Assembly (NCBI RefSeq): GCF_000002985.6
Contig: NC_003283.11
Coordinates: 8,432,001 to 8,496,000, forward strand
Direction of reading: 5' to 3'
Length of the DNA stretch: 64,000 bases
Source: Caenorhabditis elegans
Lineage: Eukaryota > Nematoda > Chromadorea > Rhabditida > Rhabditidae
The position numbers were made by a program, and so were the translations under genes. Below the pieces are notes generated by a model. It was not told where the DNA came from and made no database searches. It was given only the letters and a program-made list of their open reading frames with translations. Shown here piece after piece: positions 45,946 through 56,347 of the stretch (position 1 is the stretch's first letter; every line of letters begins with the position of its first letter).

Positions 45946-47727
45946 TTAGAGCTCGGTAGAAGTCATTCCACGAGTAGCAAGGTCTGCCGGATTCTCTTTG
46001 GTTGGGCAGTGATGGAGTGATGTTTCGATTCCACATTCTTCAAGAATCTTTTGATTTGCTTGAATCTGTGACACCCTGTTTGCTACCCAGACTCTTGTGG
46101 TCTTGTGGGAGAGAATCCAGTACAGAGCGCATGCTCTATCTGTGAATAGTCGAACTTTCTTGATCTTCGTGGCCAATGTGCCTAGTTCAGCAATGATTGT
46201 TCTGGCTAGATTGGAGGAGCATTCAATCCCGAGAAGCTCAAGTTTGGGAATAGTCCACATCTCGTTTTTTGCCGATCTGATTTTGCTTTTGCTTGTGAGT
46301 AGGCGAGTTACTGGTTTCCGAGACTTGTAGGAGTACTGAACGTATACAGCCGTTGCATAGATGTCCGTAGATGCGTCCGAGAACATTATTAGCTGAATCT
46401 CCTCTGGGGGATCATCAGAAATACTTATTCTTCTCGGGACGGTGATCTTGGTATCCATGAATGCGGCTTGAATAGCTTTCCAGTCTGCTAGTAGCTCTTT
46501 TGGAATAGGATCGTTCCATTTCATGGGATTGCGCCACAAGTTTTGCATTAATCGTTTGAACGACACGATGAGTGGTGTTATCAGTCCAAGAGGGTCGAAT
46601 GTCTCCGCCATCTTTGACGCGACTTGTCTCTTAGTTGGGTGATCAATGTCAAGTACTGCGAGAGCTACTGATAGCGTATCGATATCTTCATGGGAGTCCC
46701 ATTCGCAACCGAGGAGCTTGATAACTCTGTGTTTTGCCTGATCTTCCACTTCGATGGCAACCATGTGCTCTTCTGAGTTAGTCACGTACTCTCTCAGATT
46801 CATTTTCATTTTCATGAATATGTCTTTCGAGTTTTTAATGATCTCTGTGATTTCAGATTTATCGAAGGTACCAATGAGACAATTGTCAACATAGAGATTT
46901 TCACGTACTCGTTGGTTTAATGGATTGGGGTTGCGGTCCAGGAAGTGGAGAATTGAAGCTGCCAACAACCATGGACTGCTCGCCACTCCAAAAGGGATCC
47001 GAGTGAATCGATACGTACAGATATTGTCTGGAGTTGGGGGCTTGGTGATGTCTTTGAGCCATAGGAATAAACTGGCGTTTCTGAACTCTGTCGGAAGTCG
47101 TACCTGGTGGAAGGCCTTTTCAATGTCGGCTACGACCACATACGGGTAGATACGTCCTCTGAGGAGGATTCCATAGAGTGGAGTTACCAAATTATCCCCT
47201 GCATACAGGCAGTCATTTAGAGATGGTTCCGGTCCAGGTGGACTTGATGCGTCGAGTACAATGCGGAGCTTAGTGGTGTTGGAAGTCTCTTTGATAACTG
47301 CTCTGTGAGGCGTATAGTATTTAACATCGTCAGCTCCGATCATGTTAGGCCAGACTCGCTCGACAATGCCCGCAGATAGTTGATCTTTGATCACTGCATC
47401 GTACTGATCCATGATGTTGGATTTCTGACTCTTGGTCAGGTTGATGTACAAGATTTCCAATCTTTTGCGGGCAAAATTGAAGTTGCTTCTCAAGCGGTTT
47501 TGATTGCCGTTGTAAGGTAACGCTACTTCGTGTTCGCCGTCGCTTTTGTACCTTATTGTTCTATCGAACTCGGCTTGCAAATCGAGAGCCGTCTTTTTGG
47601 AATTTTCTGCAACTGAGATCTCTTCGATTCCCAGATTTTCTGGCTTCCAGGACTGCTCGATCTTATTGACCAGCTTGGTGAGCAAATCTTCAGTTTCCTC
47701 GCCTGTTAGAGACGTGTTAGCATCCAT
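45946..47727 (-). pseudogene. BEL/Pao reverse transcriptase and RNase H
   Basis: 593-codon frame. RT motifs: YYTPHRAVIKETSNTTKLRIV, VVADIEKAFHQVRL (first catalytic Asp), FTRIPFGVASSPWLL, and NLYVDNCLIG at the catalytic loop, where the second Asp of YVDD is Asn. Many nematode Pao elements vary here, so this is not by itself proof of death. The connection domain (ASKMAETFDPLGLITPL) and the Pao RNase H region (MFSDASTDIYATAVYV, LFTDRACALYW, NPADLATRG) follow. A TAA ends the frame at 45946, yet recognisable pol sequence continues in the same frame for about 90 nt, so this is a nonsense mutation or degenerate junction. Upstream it is out of frame with the protease segment. Confidence 0.85.
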
Positions 47728-47783
47728 GAGATTTGCACAATTTTCGTCAGCTCTGTCTTGAAGACTCGGCTCGTTGGTATAGA

Positions 47784-48449
47784 TTACCAGGACCGGTGGA
47801 GGGTGGATGTGTAACCTATTATCGTGTCTTGTAGAACGCGTTTTGATGGTAATAGGTATCGCTTGGTGTGGGCGTCACTTTCTAGCCACGCGATGACGTC
47901 ACTACCAAGAACCGCCTCCATCGGGGGCCCGTTTAATCTTTCTTGTGCTTGGGTCTCGTATGGATTGCAACCGTTTTCTAACAGGAATGCCTGAGCATTT
48001 GCCGAAAATTTCGGTGCTGTGAATGATGTTGTTGGCATGTTTTCGAGACCCTTGATAAAGAATCTTGTACAATTAAAGAAATTTCTGAGTTTTACAGAAA
48101 GTAGAATGATTGAAATAATAAGAATTGAGTTGCCTGTGGCAATGTGATTAGTGACACGAACAAATTGTGAGATAGACTGAGTGTTGTTGGGTGGAGATTG
48201 AACAATTTTACAGAGAGTCGCTGTTGGCAAGTCAGCAGTTGACACAGAGCTCGTTACTTTTGGCTCCGTGCCTGCCGGAATGCCTTTATTGTGCATGAGT
48301 CTTGTTGGCTTGGCCTTTATTTCCTGGTTTTCGTAGTTCACGAAAAAACTGCAGGATGGGGCGCGCTTCAGACGGGTAATTTCTCTTGTCCCTGAAATGC
48401 TCTTTTTGAGGACATCCTCCACTATGGTGGAGTCCGCCGCAGTACGCAC
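47784..48449 (-). pseudogene. degenerate Pao protease region
   Basis: 221-codon frame overlapping the gag 3' end by 164 nt in a different frame. The C-terminal part (MEAVLGSDVIAWLES, then YLLPSKRVLQDTIIGYTS) resembles the end of Pao aspartic proteases (GSD...LPSG...T..G). The expected DSG active site is not visible in this frame. A central hydrophobic stretch (ILIISIILLSV) is atypical. Either the region is decayed or protease is expressed by frameshifting; the several other breaks favour decay. Confidence 0.55.
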
Positions 48450-49896
48450 ATCTCGACTGGGAAGTGCATTTCTCGATCGGATGCGTGCGTGTGCAGATTG
48501 GGCACAGTTGGAATTTCTCCACCATCGCTCTGAAATCCCAGCTCGTCAGCCCACATCGAATTGGGTTATGGGCACCTCCGCAAGCATTGCAAGGGTACTT
48601 TGCTTTTTCGTCATAGAGGGGGAATGTTCTGTGAATCAAGCTCATTCTTACTCCCTTTCCTGGACGGCAATAACCCGGAAGTGTTGTTCCAGAACTGGTA
48701 GCCTTGAATGATGTTGGGTAGTCAGCCTCATTGTCCGCCAACTGTGGTGAGTGTTGCTGAGAGCTTTGATGGAATGTGAAATTTCTCTGACTAATGTTCG
48801 TATCACGTTCACTCTCAATTTCATAATATGAGTGCTGATCGTCCTCAGTATAGTTATGCGTATTATCATGAATTGCAATCGCCGTTCTATGACTTTGGAA
48901 CTTATCAGAGATCCCATTTTTATATATGCTGTGCTGCTGGGGCTGGGGAGAGTACTCGATCTCAACTTGCCGACTATCGACTAATTCAAAGATGAACTGG
49001 TATAGGAGTTCTACTGATACCCTGTTCTCTGATTCGAGTTTTGAGTAGTAGTCAGAGACTCGTGTTCTCATATTCGAAGGAAGTTTCTGGAGTATGGCGA
49101 TGGTGATTCGTTCGTCCTCGTCCCCAAGCCCTTTTTTGCATAGTTGTGCAGCCAGGTTTCTGTGGCTAATGAGATCTATTCTCATTTGCTTTGGATCTGC
49201 ATGGTTAAACTTTAAAGAGTTGAATTTATTTAGCAAGCTCTTTTTAGTGTCGTTTTTACCGTATGCGATTTCTAAATGGTTGAGGGTGCGTGTCAGACTG
49301 ACTGCTGGATCGTCACTGACATCGACACATCTTCGTGGTTCGTCTGCCAACTTGGACGACAGAATAGCCAACTTAGTGTCGTCTCCGATGTCCTTGTTAT
49401 TCATCACAGTGTTCTTAAACATGTTGTAGAACTGTCTGAAGTTCGAGTTATCGGATCCATCGAAGGTACCGAGGTAATCTATCGCCAATTTGATGTTGGT
49501 TTCCGCAGATCTTTCTCTGAGCGTTTCATGCAGGGTCTTGCAGAACTGTTGATTAATCTCGGCGACCTGATTGCACATTTGTTCTTGATTTTTTGCCATT
49601 ATCTGATCCATCATATTCATGTCGTACTCTTTGAGTCCTCCTCTCCTTTGACTCTCAATGTAGTCAAGGCGGTCTGATGTTGAAGGATTCTGACTCTGAG
49701 ATCTTGACAGTAGGATAGTTGGCTTTGAGAACGTGTCGCTTCGAGTTGATCTGATTGGTTCCAGGTGTTCATTTCTCTCACATAAGTGATCACGGCGTTC
49801 TTTCAGAGTTTTTACCACTTCTTGAATGTGATCTTTTTCCACGCATCGCTGATCGGTTTTCTTTTCTTTTAACCGATCTATTCTGCAGAGCGACAT
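48286..49896 (-). CDS. BEL/Pao Gag polyprotein
   Basis: 536 codons from ATG 49896. Residues about 145-310 are the Pao Gag core (LGTFDGSDNSNFRQFYNMFK, AILSSKLADEPRRCV, LNKFNSLKF, ILQKLPSNMRTRVSDY). Near the C-terminus are Cys/His-rich nucleocapsid knuckles (CNACGGAHNPIRC, CPICTRTHPIEKC, CAYCGGLHHSGGC). The frame is intact. Gag would package element RNA into particles. The sequence upstream should hold the 5' LTR and primer-binding site, but I could not match it to anything downstream of integrase. Confidence 0.88.
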   Translation of the reverse strand: MSLCRIDRLKEKKTDQRCVEKDHIQEVVKTLKERRDHLCERNEHLEPIRSTRSDTFSKPTILLSRSQSQNPSTSDRLDYIESQRRGGLKEYDMNMMDQIMAKNQEQMCNQVAEINQQFCKTLHETLRERSAETNIKLAIDYLGTFDGSDNSNFRQFYNMFKNTVMNNKDIGDDTKLAILSSKLADEPRRCVDVSDDPAVSLTRTLNHLEIAYGKNDTKKSLLNKFNSLKFNHADPKQMRIDLISHRNLAAQLCKKGLGDEDERITIAILQKLPSNMRTRVSDYYSKLESENRVSVELLYQFIFELVDSRQVEIEYSPQPQQHSIYKNGISDKFQSHRTAIAIHDNTHNYTEDDQHSYYEIESERDTNISQRNFTFHQSSQQHSPQLADNEADYPTSFKATSSGTTLPGYCRPGKGVRMSLIHRTFPLYDEKAKYPCNACGGAHNPIRCGLTSWDFRAMVEKFQLCPICTRTHPIEKCTSQSRCAYCGGLHHSGGCPQKEHFRDKRNYPSEARPILQFFRELRKPGNKGQANKTHAQ

Positions 49897-50399
49897 TGTG
49901 CATGCCTGACTTGTAGTACTCCTTTCAGGAGTTTTAACTTTCAGTCTTTGCTACTTGTCTGACACTTACGTGTGTGTACCAGTGCACGTGTGGTGCACAA
50001 CATTCGGCGTCGACTTTCTTGTCTTCCACTGACCGCCTTTCATGACAGACAAATCCTTGCTTCTTCAGCTGCTTTTCCCGTTTATGAGTATACGTTTCAG
50101 AAACGGAGCTCGCTGAATTCGCAAGCCAGTATTTGAAGTGTGCTCGTATTATAGGTCCTTTCGGCATTAGTGGGGACGTGGATCTTGTCAACACGGCGTG
50201 CTCCCCTTTGCAAAACACCAACGGAAATATGTGGTAAGAACGCACTTCTCCTACAGGAATGAGGACAAGAAATCTCCGAACCGTAGCTGGACTTGGCATG
50301 TTCGTTGAAGCAAACCTCACTTCAAGAACCGCAACGAGCCCGGTTTTTATGAATTGGAGCCAAAATCTCAATCAGTCGACTCTGTCTGGGGTCAACCCT

Positions 50400-52380
50400 G
50401 TGGTAACGCTACTTCCAGTGTCCTTTGTGTGCCAAGCATTTTAGTGGTACCTCTTTCAGCCTCCAATTCTTGTCGCGCTAAATTTTAGACTAATATTGTA
50501 AATTGGTACGAATACTGTCATTTTATTGCGCCTCAAGCGTATTGAGTGGCGTTGTGTGGAGGTTTCTTTGAGAAGAGCACTTACTGAGCTTGTTGGGCAT
50601 CAGACATCCTTGTAAGGTAGTTGTGCGTTTTATCGGGTTGAGAAAGTTTAATTTCTCGTTACGGCGTACCTTTTCGAGTTATTGTGAATTGATTTATTCC
50701 CACGCTGTTTTAACAATAAATGATATTGTGCCTGTGAATTGATTTTTCAATTTTAACATTCTGTGAGAATAATCTTTTACCACGGGCTTCACCGTAACGT
50801 CCCTTTTAAGAGTAACGTCATGATTTTTTGGTTGTGACTGACCTTCACTTCGCTCTTAACTGTGAGAAGCTCGATCTTGACATTCGGCAAGGTCCCATGA
50901 CTTCGCAACAATAACTTTTGTGATGCTGTCTTATAGCTTGCATTTGTCTTCTCCCTTCTCCTCCACTTGAGGATGATCAGTCCTCTCAACATAAGCTTAG
51001 ATTTTTGCATGTTAATTCAGCGACTACCTGCCACGTAAATGCTTTATTAATTTTTTGAAACTTATGGTGTTGGGTTCGGGATTAGACTCTTGCAAAACCT
51101 TAGGCTCGCCAGCTGGACGGCCTAATGGGGATTATCACATGTCATTGAAATCGTTGTTTATCATGAATCCTTGGCGACGGAGCCACTCTGGTTCGAATGA
51201 TGGGTGCAATCACAACACAATTTGATGAGAACTGTGTCCAGATCAATTGGAGAAAGTGTTGTTGTAATACCTCACTTCTCATCGGGAAGTGTAGCTTTTA
51301 GCCCTGTCTGTTTCTGCGGTATCACTGCGGATGTTCCGTGAGATACCTTCGTGTTCCGGGGGCTTCCGCTATTTGACGGTATGTGCAATCATTGTTTGAT
51401 ATGACTGCTTTGGAGTTTCTGCGAGAGGTCGTGGGACATGACAGAAAGTGCAGCCTGTGAGAGGTACGGTGACATTACGGCATGCACACTCCGTGAGCGG
51501 TCGCGAGACATGGTAGTTGTTGTTCCCGCCAGTGAAGCCGAGTGTTCCGGGGGCTACCTGTTTTCATTCCGGGGGCTACCCTTGTTTTTACCGGGAATAG
51601 CCTCAATCTTCCGGGGGTTACAACAAGACAATTATGTATGCTCATTTTTTAAAAGTCGTGGCTTCGGTCGACTAGCTATTGTTTAACGTCTTCGCCTTCC
51701 AGACGGTACTTTCACTCAATGAGTGAACTTGTACAATAGAAATATTATTTTAATAGCTAATCATTGCTAGAAAATAAATGAAATGATTGATCAACTATGT
51801 TAATCTTGGAAGTTTTGATTTTCAGCTGAGTGATGCTGGGAAAAATCAATAATTATCAGAAACTGTGTTTCCGAATTTGCGCATTATTTAATGTGTCGCG
51901 GCTTAACGACTCTTAATTGTATTAAGAAGTTCTTTGTCAGCTGTGCTGAGCATGTTCGCGTATTTTTAATGCGAAATAGTAAATAATCGCAGCGATGCTG
52001 GATGGGTTGGCGCGTTTTTTAACGTCGCGGCTTAACGACGTGTCAAGCTGTGTTGACTGGAATGATTGACGTACTCACGTAGATTACGAATGCTTGATAA
52101 AGTTGTGTTACTCTTGGTTACACTCTGATTGACGTTCACCACTGACTCTTACTATATCATCGCTTGACTACGCTACCTAATTAAAGTATTATCAGAGGAA
52201 ATAACTCTGGAAGAGGAGTTGGACCCATAATAAGAGTGGAGGTTGTTACGTTTTAAGGGTTTTATACTAGACAAAGTAACAGTGGGCTATGCCCATAAAG
52301 GCGGAATGACGTTGGGAAACTATAACAAATAAAACAATTTTAACAATTAACGAGTGGGCAGGAGCGTTGCTTTGAGCGGC
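50400..52380. other. unassigned centre of the transposon
   Basis: About 2 kb, GC-richer than host introns, with no long ORF. It contains short dispersed repeats: ttccgggggctacc and variants near 51,354, 51,543, 51,572, 51,590 and 51,615; gcgagaggtcgtgggacatg-like units near 51,421, 51,456 and 51,493; and cgcggcttaacgac at about 51,898 and 52,024. It may include a decayed 5' LTR/leader of the Pao element or a separate captured sequence. Confidence 0.45.
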
Positions 52381-52589
52381 TTATTTGCGGGGTCCAAGAG
52401 GAGTGCTGTTGGCCTTGCTCGAGTGTCCGGCGCCTTCTCGCTGTAAATTGTTTGTTTTTTGAGTTAACGTTTTTGTCAGCTTTTGTACTGTTACCTTAGT
52501 GATCTGCTCGATCGCTTGTGGAGGACTTCTCCTTTCATCGTGTCCGAGCCGCCTCAAAACTTCTTGACTGACTGGTTGATGTTGGCGAT

Positions 52590-53096
52590 TTCTTTGAGCA
52601 GATTCGAATCTAGAATTAACGTTTTTGATGTGAGATAATTTAGCTTTTATCACTAACCTTTCGACTCATCTGCGGAGCCGCTGTCGCTCCTATTCGCTGC
52701 AGCTTTTGATGGCTCCTTCGTCTTGACGAGTGGAGTTGTAGCACCGGCACGACTTGGTATTTTCTTAGCTGGCTCTTTCCCTTCGCTGCTGTCATCGTCG
52801 GTGGACACGAGAATCTCGATATCGGTTACGTCGGATGGGCGCTCGAGTAGGACGGCTCTGTCGTTTCGGCTTCGGAGCTACCGCTGGCTTTTCAGGAGTG
52901 ACGTTGGTCTCAGCTGGCTGCTGTTGTTGTTCGTTTGTGTTGTCGGCTGGTGCCTGATCTTCGGGTTTCTTTTTCTTTCTCTAACTCGTGGATTTCTTAA
53001 TTTTTTAGAAGGACTTCTTATTGAAATACTCACGGAGCTTTTGAGTGGAGTTGGCTGGCTGTTGCTTTGGACTTTTGTGTCGTTGCACATCCCTTT
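52590..53096 (-). pseudogene. broken, possibly spliced gene in the transposon centre
   Basis: On the minus strand a start at about 53,090 is followed by a donor (GTGAGTATTT), then a Lys/Pro/Gln-rich segment (RKKKKPEDQAPADNTNEQQQ) and a basic one. A frame change of one base follows, then an acidic/Ser-rich segment (VTDIEILVSTDDDSSEGKEP), a donor GTTAGTG at about 52,657, an acceptor AATTCTAG, and a short last exon ending NINQSVKKF and a stop. The composition resembles a disordered nuclear protein. Not Pao-like. It may be a captured host gene fragment; the frame break argues it is no longer functional. Confidence 0.4.
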
Positions 53097-53479
53097 GTGA
53101 CCGAGTGGTTTAAATCCGGAATATTACTGAATTTAGCAAGAATTTTCGATGAAAATGCAAGTAAATACGGAGGAGAGTAAGAAATTACAAGAATTATGGC
53201 TTAAAATCACGGAAATGTTCGAAAAATCGAAAAATTCCTGCCGAAAATCGAAATTTTCAGAGAAAAAATTCTCAATTCCGCATTTGCGCGTGAAATCATA
53301 CGTTTTCTGTGCAAACACTTTTCGTCGACCGTAACCCGCCTGAAATACTCTTTTTCGGATGGTTCAGTGGATTTTTTAAGAATTAGAGCATTCCGGGGGG
53401 TTTCAGCAATTTTTTTCAGGTTTCAACTTCACTCAACAATTTGAATTATCGATTTTGAAAAACCTGCAAAGAACGGAAC
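53097..53479. other. short spacer before the third integrase copy
   Basis: AT-rich, with A/T tracts. A 61-codon frame is open on both strands at about 53,133-53,334 but has no domain. A ttccggggggtttc motif at about 53,392 resembles the central repeats. Confidence 0.4.
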
Positions 53480-54516
53480 CTCCAGTGGGATGAGCTGACA
53501 GACTGACCTTTTGTACAGTTTTCCTTTGCACCGCACGACTGCCGTTCTGATTTCACCGTCTCGTTTAGATTGATTTACTTGCACTACTAAGGCTAGGGGC
53601 CATCTGTGGCGACTGACGTAGTTCGGGTTGATGATCACGACGTCTCCAACTTCCGGTTTCAGATCGCAGCATCTTTTGTGCTTATGCGAAACTTTACGCA
53701 GAATGAGCATGACTCCAAATGTCCAGATGGTCCATAGACGTTCCAGGGCTGATTCGAACTTTTCCAGATGGGCTCGGGTACGAGCTTCAGTCGTGCTAGT
53801 GGTTGGACTCTCGGCCGGCGTTCTTGGAGTTTCAATCATGACTCCTGGGATCATGAAATCCATTGGACGTAAGGCGATCGATCATGTCGTTTGGAGAACG
53901 AGCGTGAGCAACCAAAGGTCTGTTGTTGATCATAGCCTGAGCACTCGATACGACGTATTGCAAGCTGAAGAAATCGAGTTTTTGATCGCCGCAAATCTTG
54001 TGAATTTGATGTTTCAATAGTCCAATGATTCTTTCATAAACCCCTCCCTGCCATGTTGACCACGGAGTGATGTAGATGAATTTGATCTCTTGTGACGCAA
54101 GAAAGCAGGTGAAGATTTCGTCGATTTCGGAGCCTTCGCGAATATCGTCGTTCGTCATTTTTGCGCCGAGCTTGAAGATGGCCGCGTTATCAGAATGTAC
54201 CTCAGAGGGCACGCCGACTTGATGGAAAATCGTTCGAAGAGCCTGTTGTAGCGTCGGGCACAACTCTTAAGACTGCGGCTCGAGTGACTAGGCACGTATA
54301 AAGCAGGACATATGCCTTACCGATTGACTCTCGGAGATACTCGACTGGACCAAGGTAATCCAGACCAACTTTTGCGAATGGTTTCGACGGCTCCGTTCGG
54401 CATCCTGGAAGCTGTTTGGTATTCGGGTACGGATATGGCAGTCCGAACACCTTTTTGCATTTAATGCAATTGGAGATGACGGAGCGTACTAGGGCTTTGC
54501 ACTGTGGAATCCAATA
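53480..54516 (-). pseudogene. third, partial Pao integrase copy (same orientation as left arm)
   Basis: Corresponds to left-arm bases of about 44,194-45,248 but is more diverged. It has a 4-bp duplication (gatcgatc) near 53,878, a deletion of about 14 bp near 54,242 and a deletion of about 9 bp near 54,331, so the integrase is split into three frames (53429-53863, 53832-54263, 54202-54450). DDE residues are still recognisable. It ends tccaata and joins directly to the right arm in opposite orientation, making an inverted junction at 54,517. Confidence 0.85.
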
Positions 54517-56347
54517 CCCAAAGGATCTCGTTCTCTACGTAGACAAGCACGGACTCCACCGAGTCAGGAAGCAAGCGCAGTCGGCGATCCTTCCACAGGA
54601 AGCCAATGAACCCGTCTTGATTCACAGAAAGCATGCACTGGCAACTCTTATTGTCCGAGAGACTCATGAGATCAATGGTCACCTACCAGAACAATACACT
54701 CTGTCGGCCCTGAAGACTATGTATTGGATTCCACTGTGCAAAGCCCTGGTACGCTCCGTCATCTCCAATTGCATTAAATGCAAAAAGGTGTTCGGACTGC
54801 CATATCCGTACCCGAATACCAAACAGCTTCCAGGATGCCGAACGGAGCCGTCGAAACCATTCGCAAAAGTTGGTCTGGATTACCTTGGTCCAGTCGAGTA
54901 TCTCCGAGATGATCAAGAGTCAATCGGTAAGGCATATGTCCTGCTTTATACGTGCCTAGTCACTCGAGCCGCAGTCTTAAGAGTTGTGCCCGACGCTACA
55001 ACAGAATCCTATCTCATGGCTCTTCGAACGATTTTCCATCAAGTCGGCGTGCCCTCTGAGGTACATTCTGATAACGCGGCCATCTTCAAGCTCGGCGCAA
55101 AAATGACGAACGACGATATTCGCGAAGGCTCCGAAATCGACGAAATCTTCACCTGCTTTCTTGCGTCACAAGAGATCAAATTCATCTACATCACTCCGTG
55201 GTCACCATGGCAGGGAGGGGTTTATGAAAGAATCATTGGACTATTGAAACATCAAATTCACAAGATTTGCGGCGATCAAAAACTCGATTTCTTCAGCTTG
55301 CAATACGTCGTATCGAGCGCTCAGGCTATGATCAACAACAGACCTTTGGTTGCTCACGCTCGTTCTCCAAACGACATGATCACCTTACGTCCAATGGATT
55401 TCATGATCCCAGGAGTCATGATTGAAACTCCAAGAACGCCGGCCGACAGTCCAACCACTAGCACGACTGAAACTCGTACCCGAGCCCATCTGGAAAAGTT
55501 CGAATCAGCCCTGGAACGTCTATGGACCATCTGGACATTTGGAGTCATGCTCATTCTGCGTGAAGTTTCGCATAAGCACAAAAGATGCTGCGATCTGAAA
55601 CCGGAAGTTGGAGACGTCGTGATCATCAACCCGAACTACGTCAGTCGCCACAGATGGCCCCTAGCCTTAGTAGTGCAAGTAAATCAATCTAAACGAGACG
55701 GTGAAATCAGAACGGCAGTCGTGCGGTGCAAAGGAAAACTGTACAAAAGGTCAGTCTGTCAGCTCATCCCACTGGAGACGAGCCGCCAGAACATTCGACA
55801 TGGTACAGGACCTGACAACGACACTCCCGCCAACGACACCAACAACGACACGGACAAGGACACCGCTGGCAGCGACCAGTGCAGATCCTGCCCCACACTG
55901 CCCACACCAGCACTCTTAGATTTCGAAAACTCACACCTTGCGCAAGAGGCGTTCCCAGCCCAAATTCTCCCGAACATCGGTGAAGAACCTAGAGATATCA
56001 CTCTGGATAGGTGGAAATCACACGACGCTATTGGGCCTGAGATAGATATTTTTGAAGGACCCGACTACGACACTAACAACCCGCTCTTCCCCGAAGATGG
56101 GGAGGATGAAGACAGACCAGTTGAATACGTGGACCCCAACACGGCGATCCCCGAGATAGCCTACGACCACGCAGAGACTAGACTGCCACACGGTCGTACT
56201 AGAGAATATCTCGGTCGAAAAGCTAAGGCCCCGTATATCAACTACAATCACGCCGAGATTACTCGCGTCTTGTCGAATCCTTCACCCCCGGAATGTTGTC
56301 GATTCCCCGTAATCCCTCAGGAATCTCTCAACCTAAAGGACTTTTAG
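54517..56347 (+). CDS. BEL/Pao integrase, right-arm copy, longest intact frame
   Basis: An open frame reads from the arm's inner edge through the stop at 56347. It keeps the two bases missing on the left, so the pre-integrase linker (KDLVLYVDKHGLHRVRKQ) is continuous with the HHCC, DDE and C-terminal domains. The same frame is open back to an ATG at 54416, which lies in antisense of the third copy, so the possible 643-residue product has a chimeric N-terminus of about 33 residues. Without gag/RT upstream this copy is separated from pol. It is potentially expressible only as a free-standing integrase. Confidence 0.85.

Noticed and set aside
42940..53480. A complete LTR retrotransposon with paired LTRs
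   Set aside because: I compared the integrase 3' flank (43.0-43.6 kb) with the region upstream of gag (49.9-53.4 kb) by eye and saw no direct repeat. A decayed LTR cannot be excluded without alignment.
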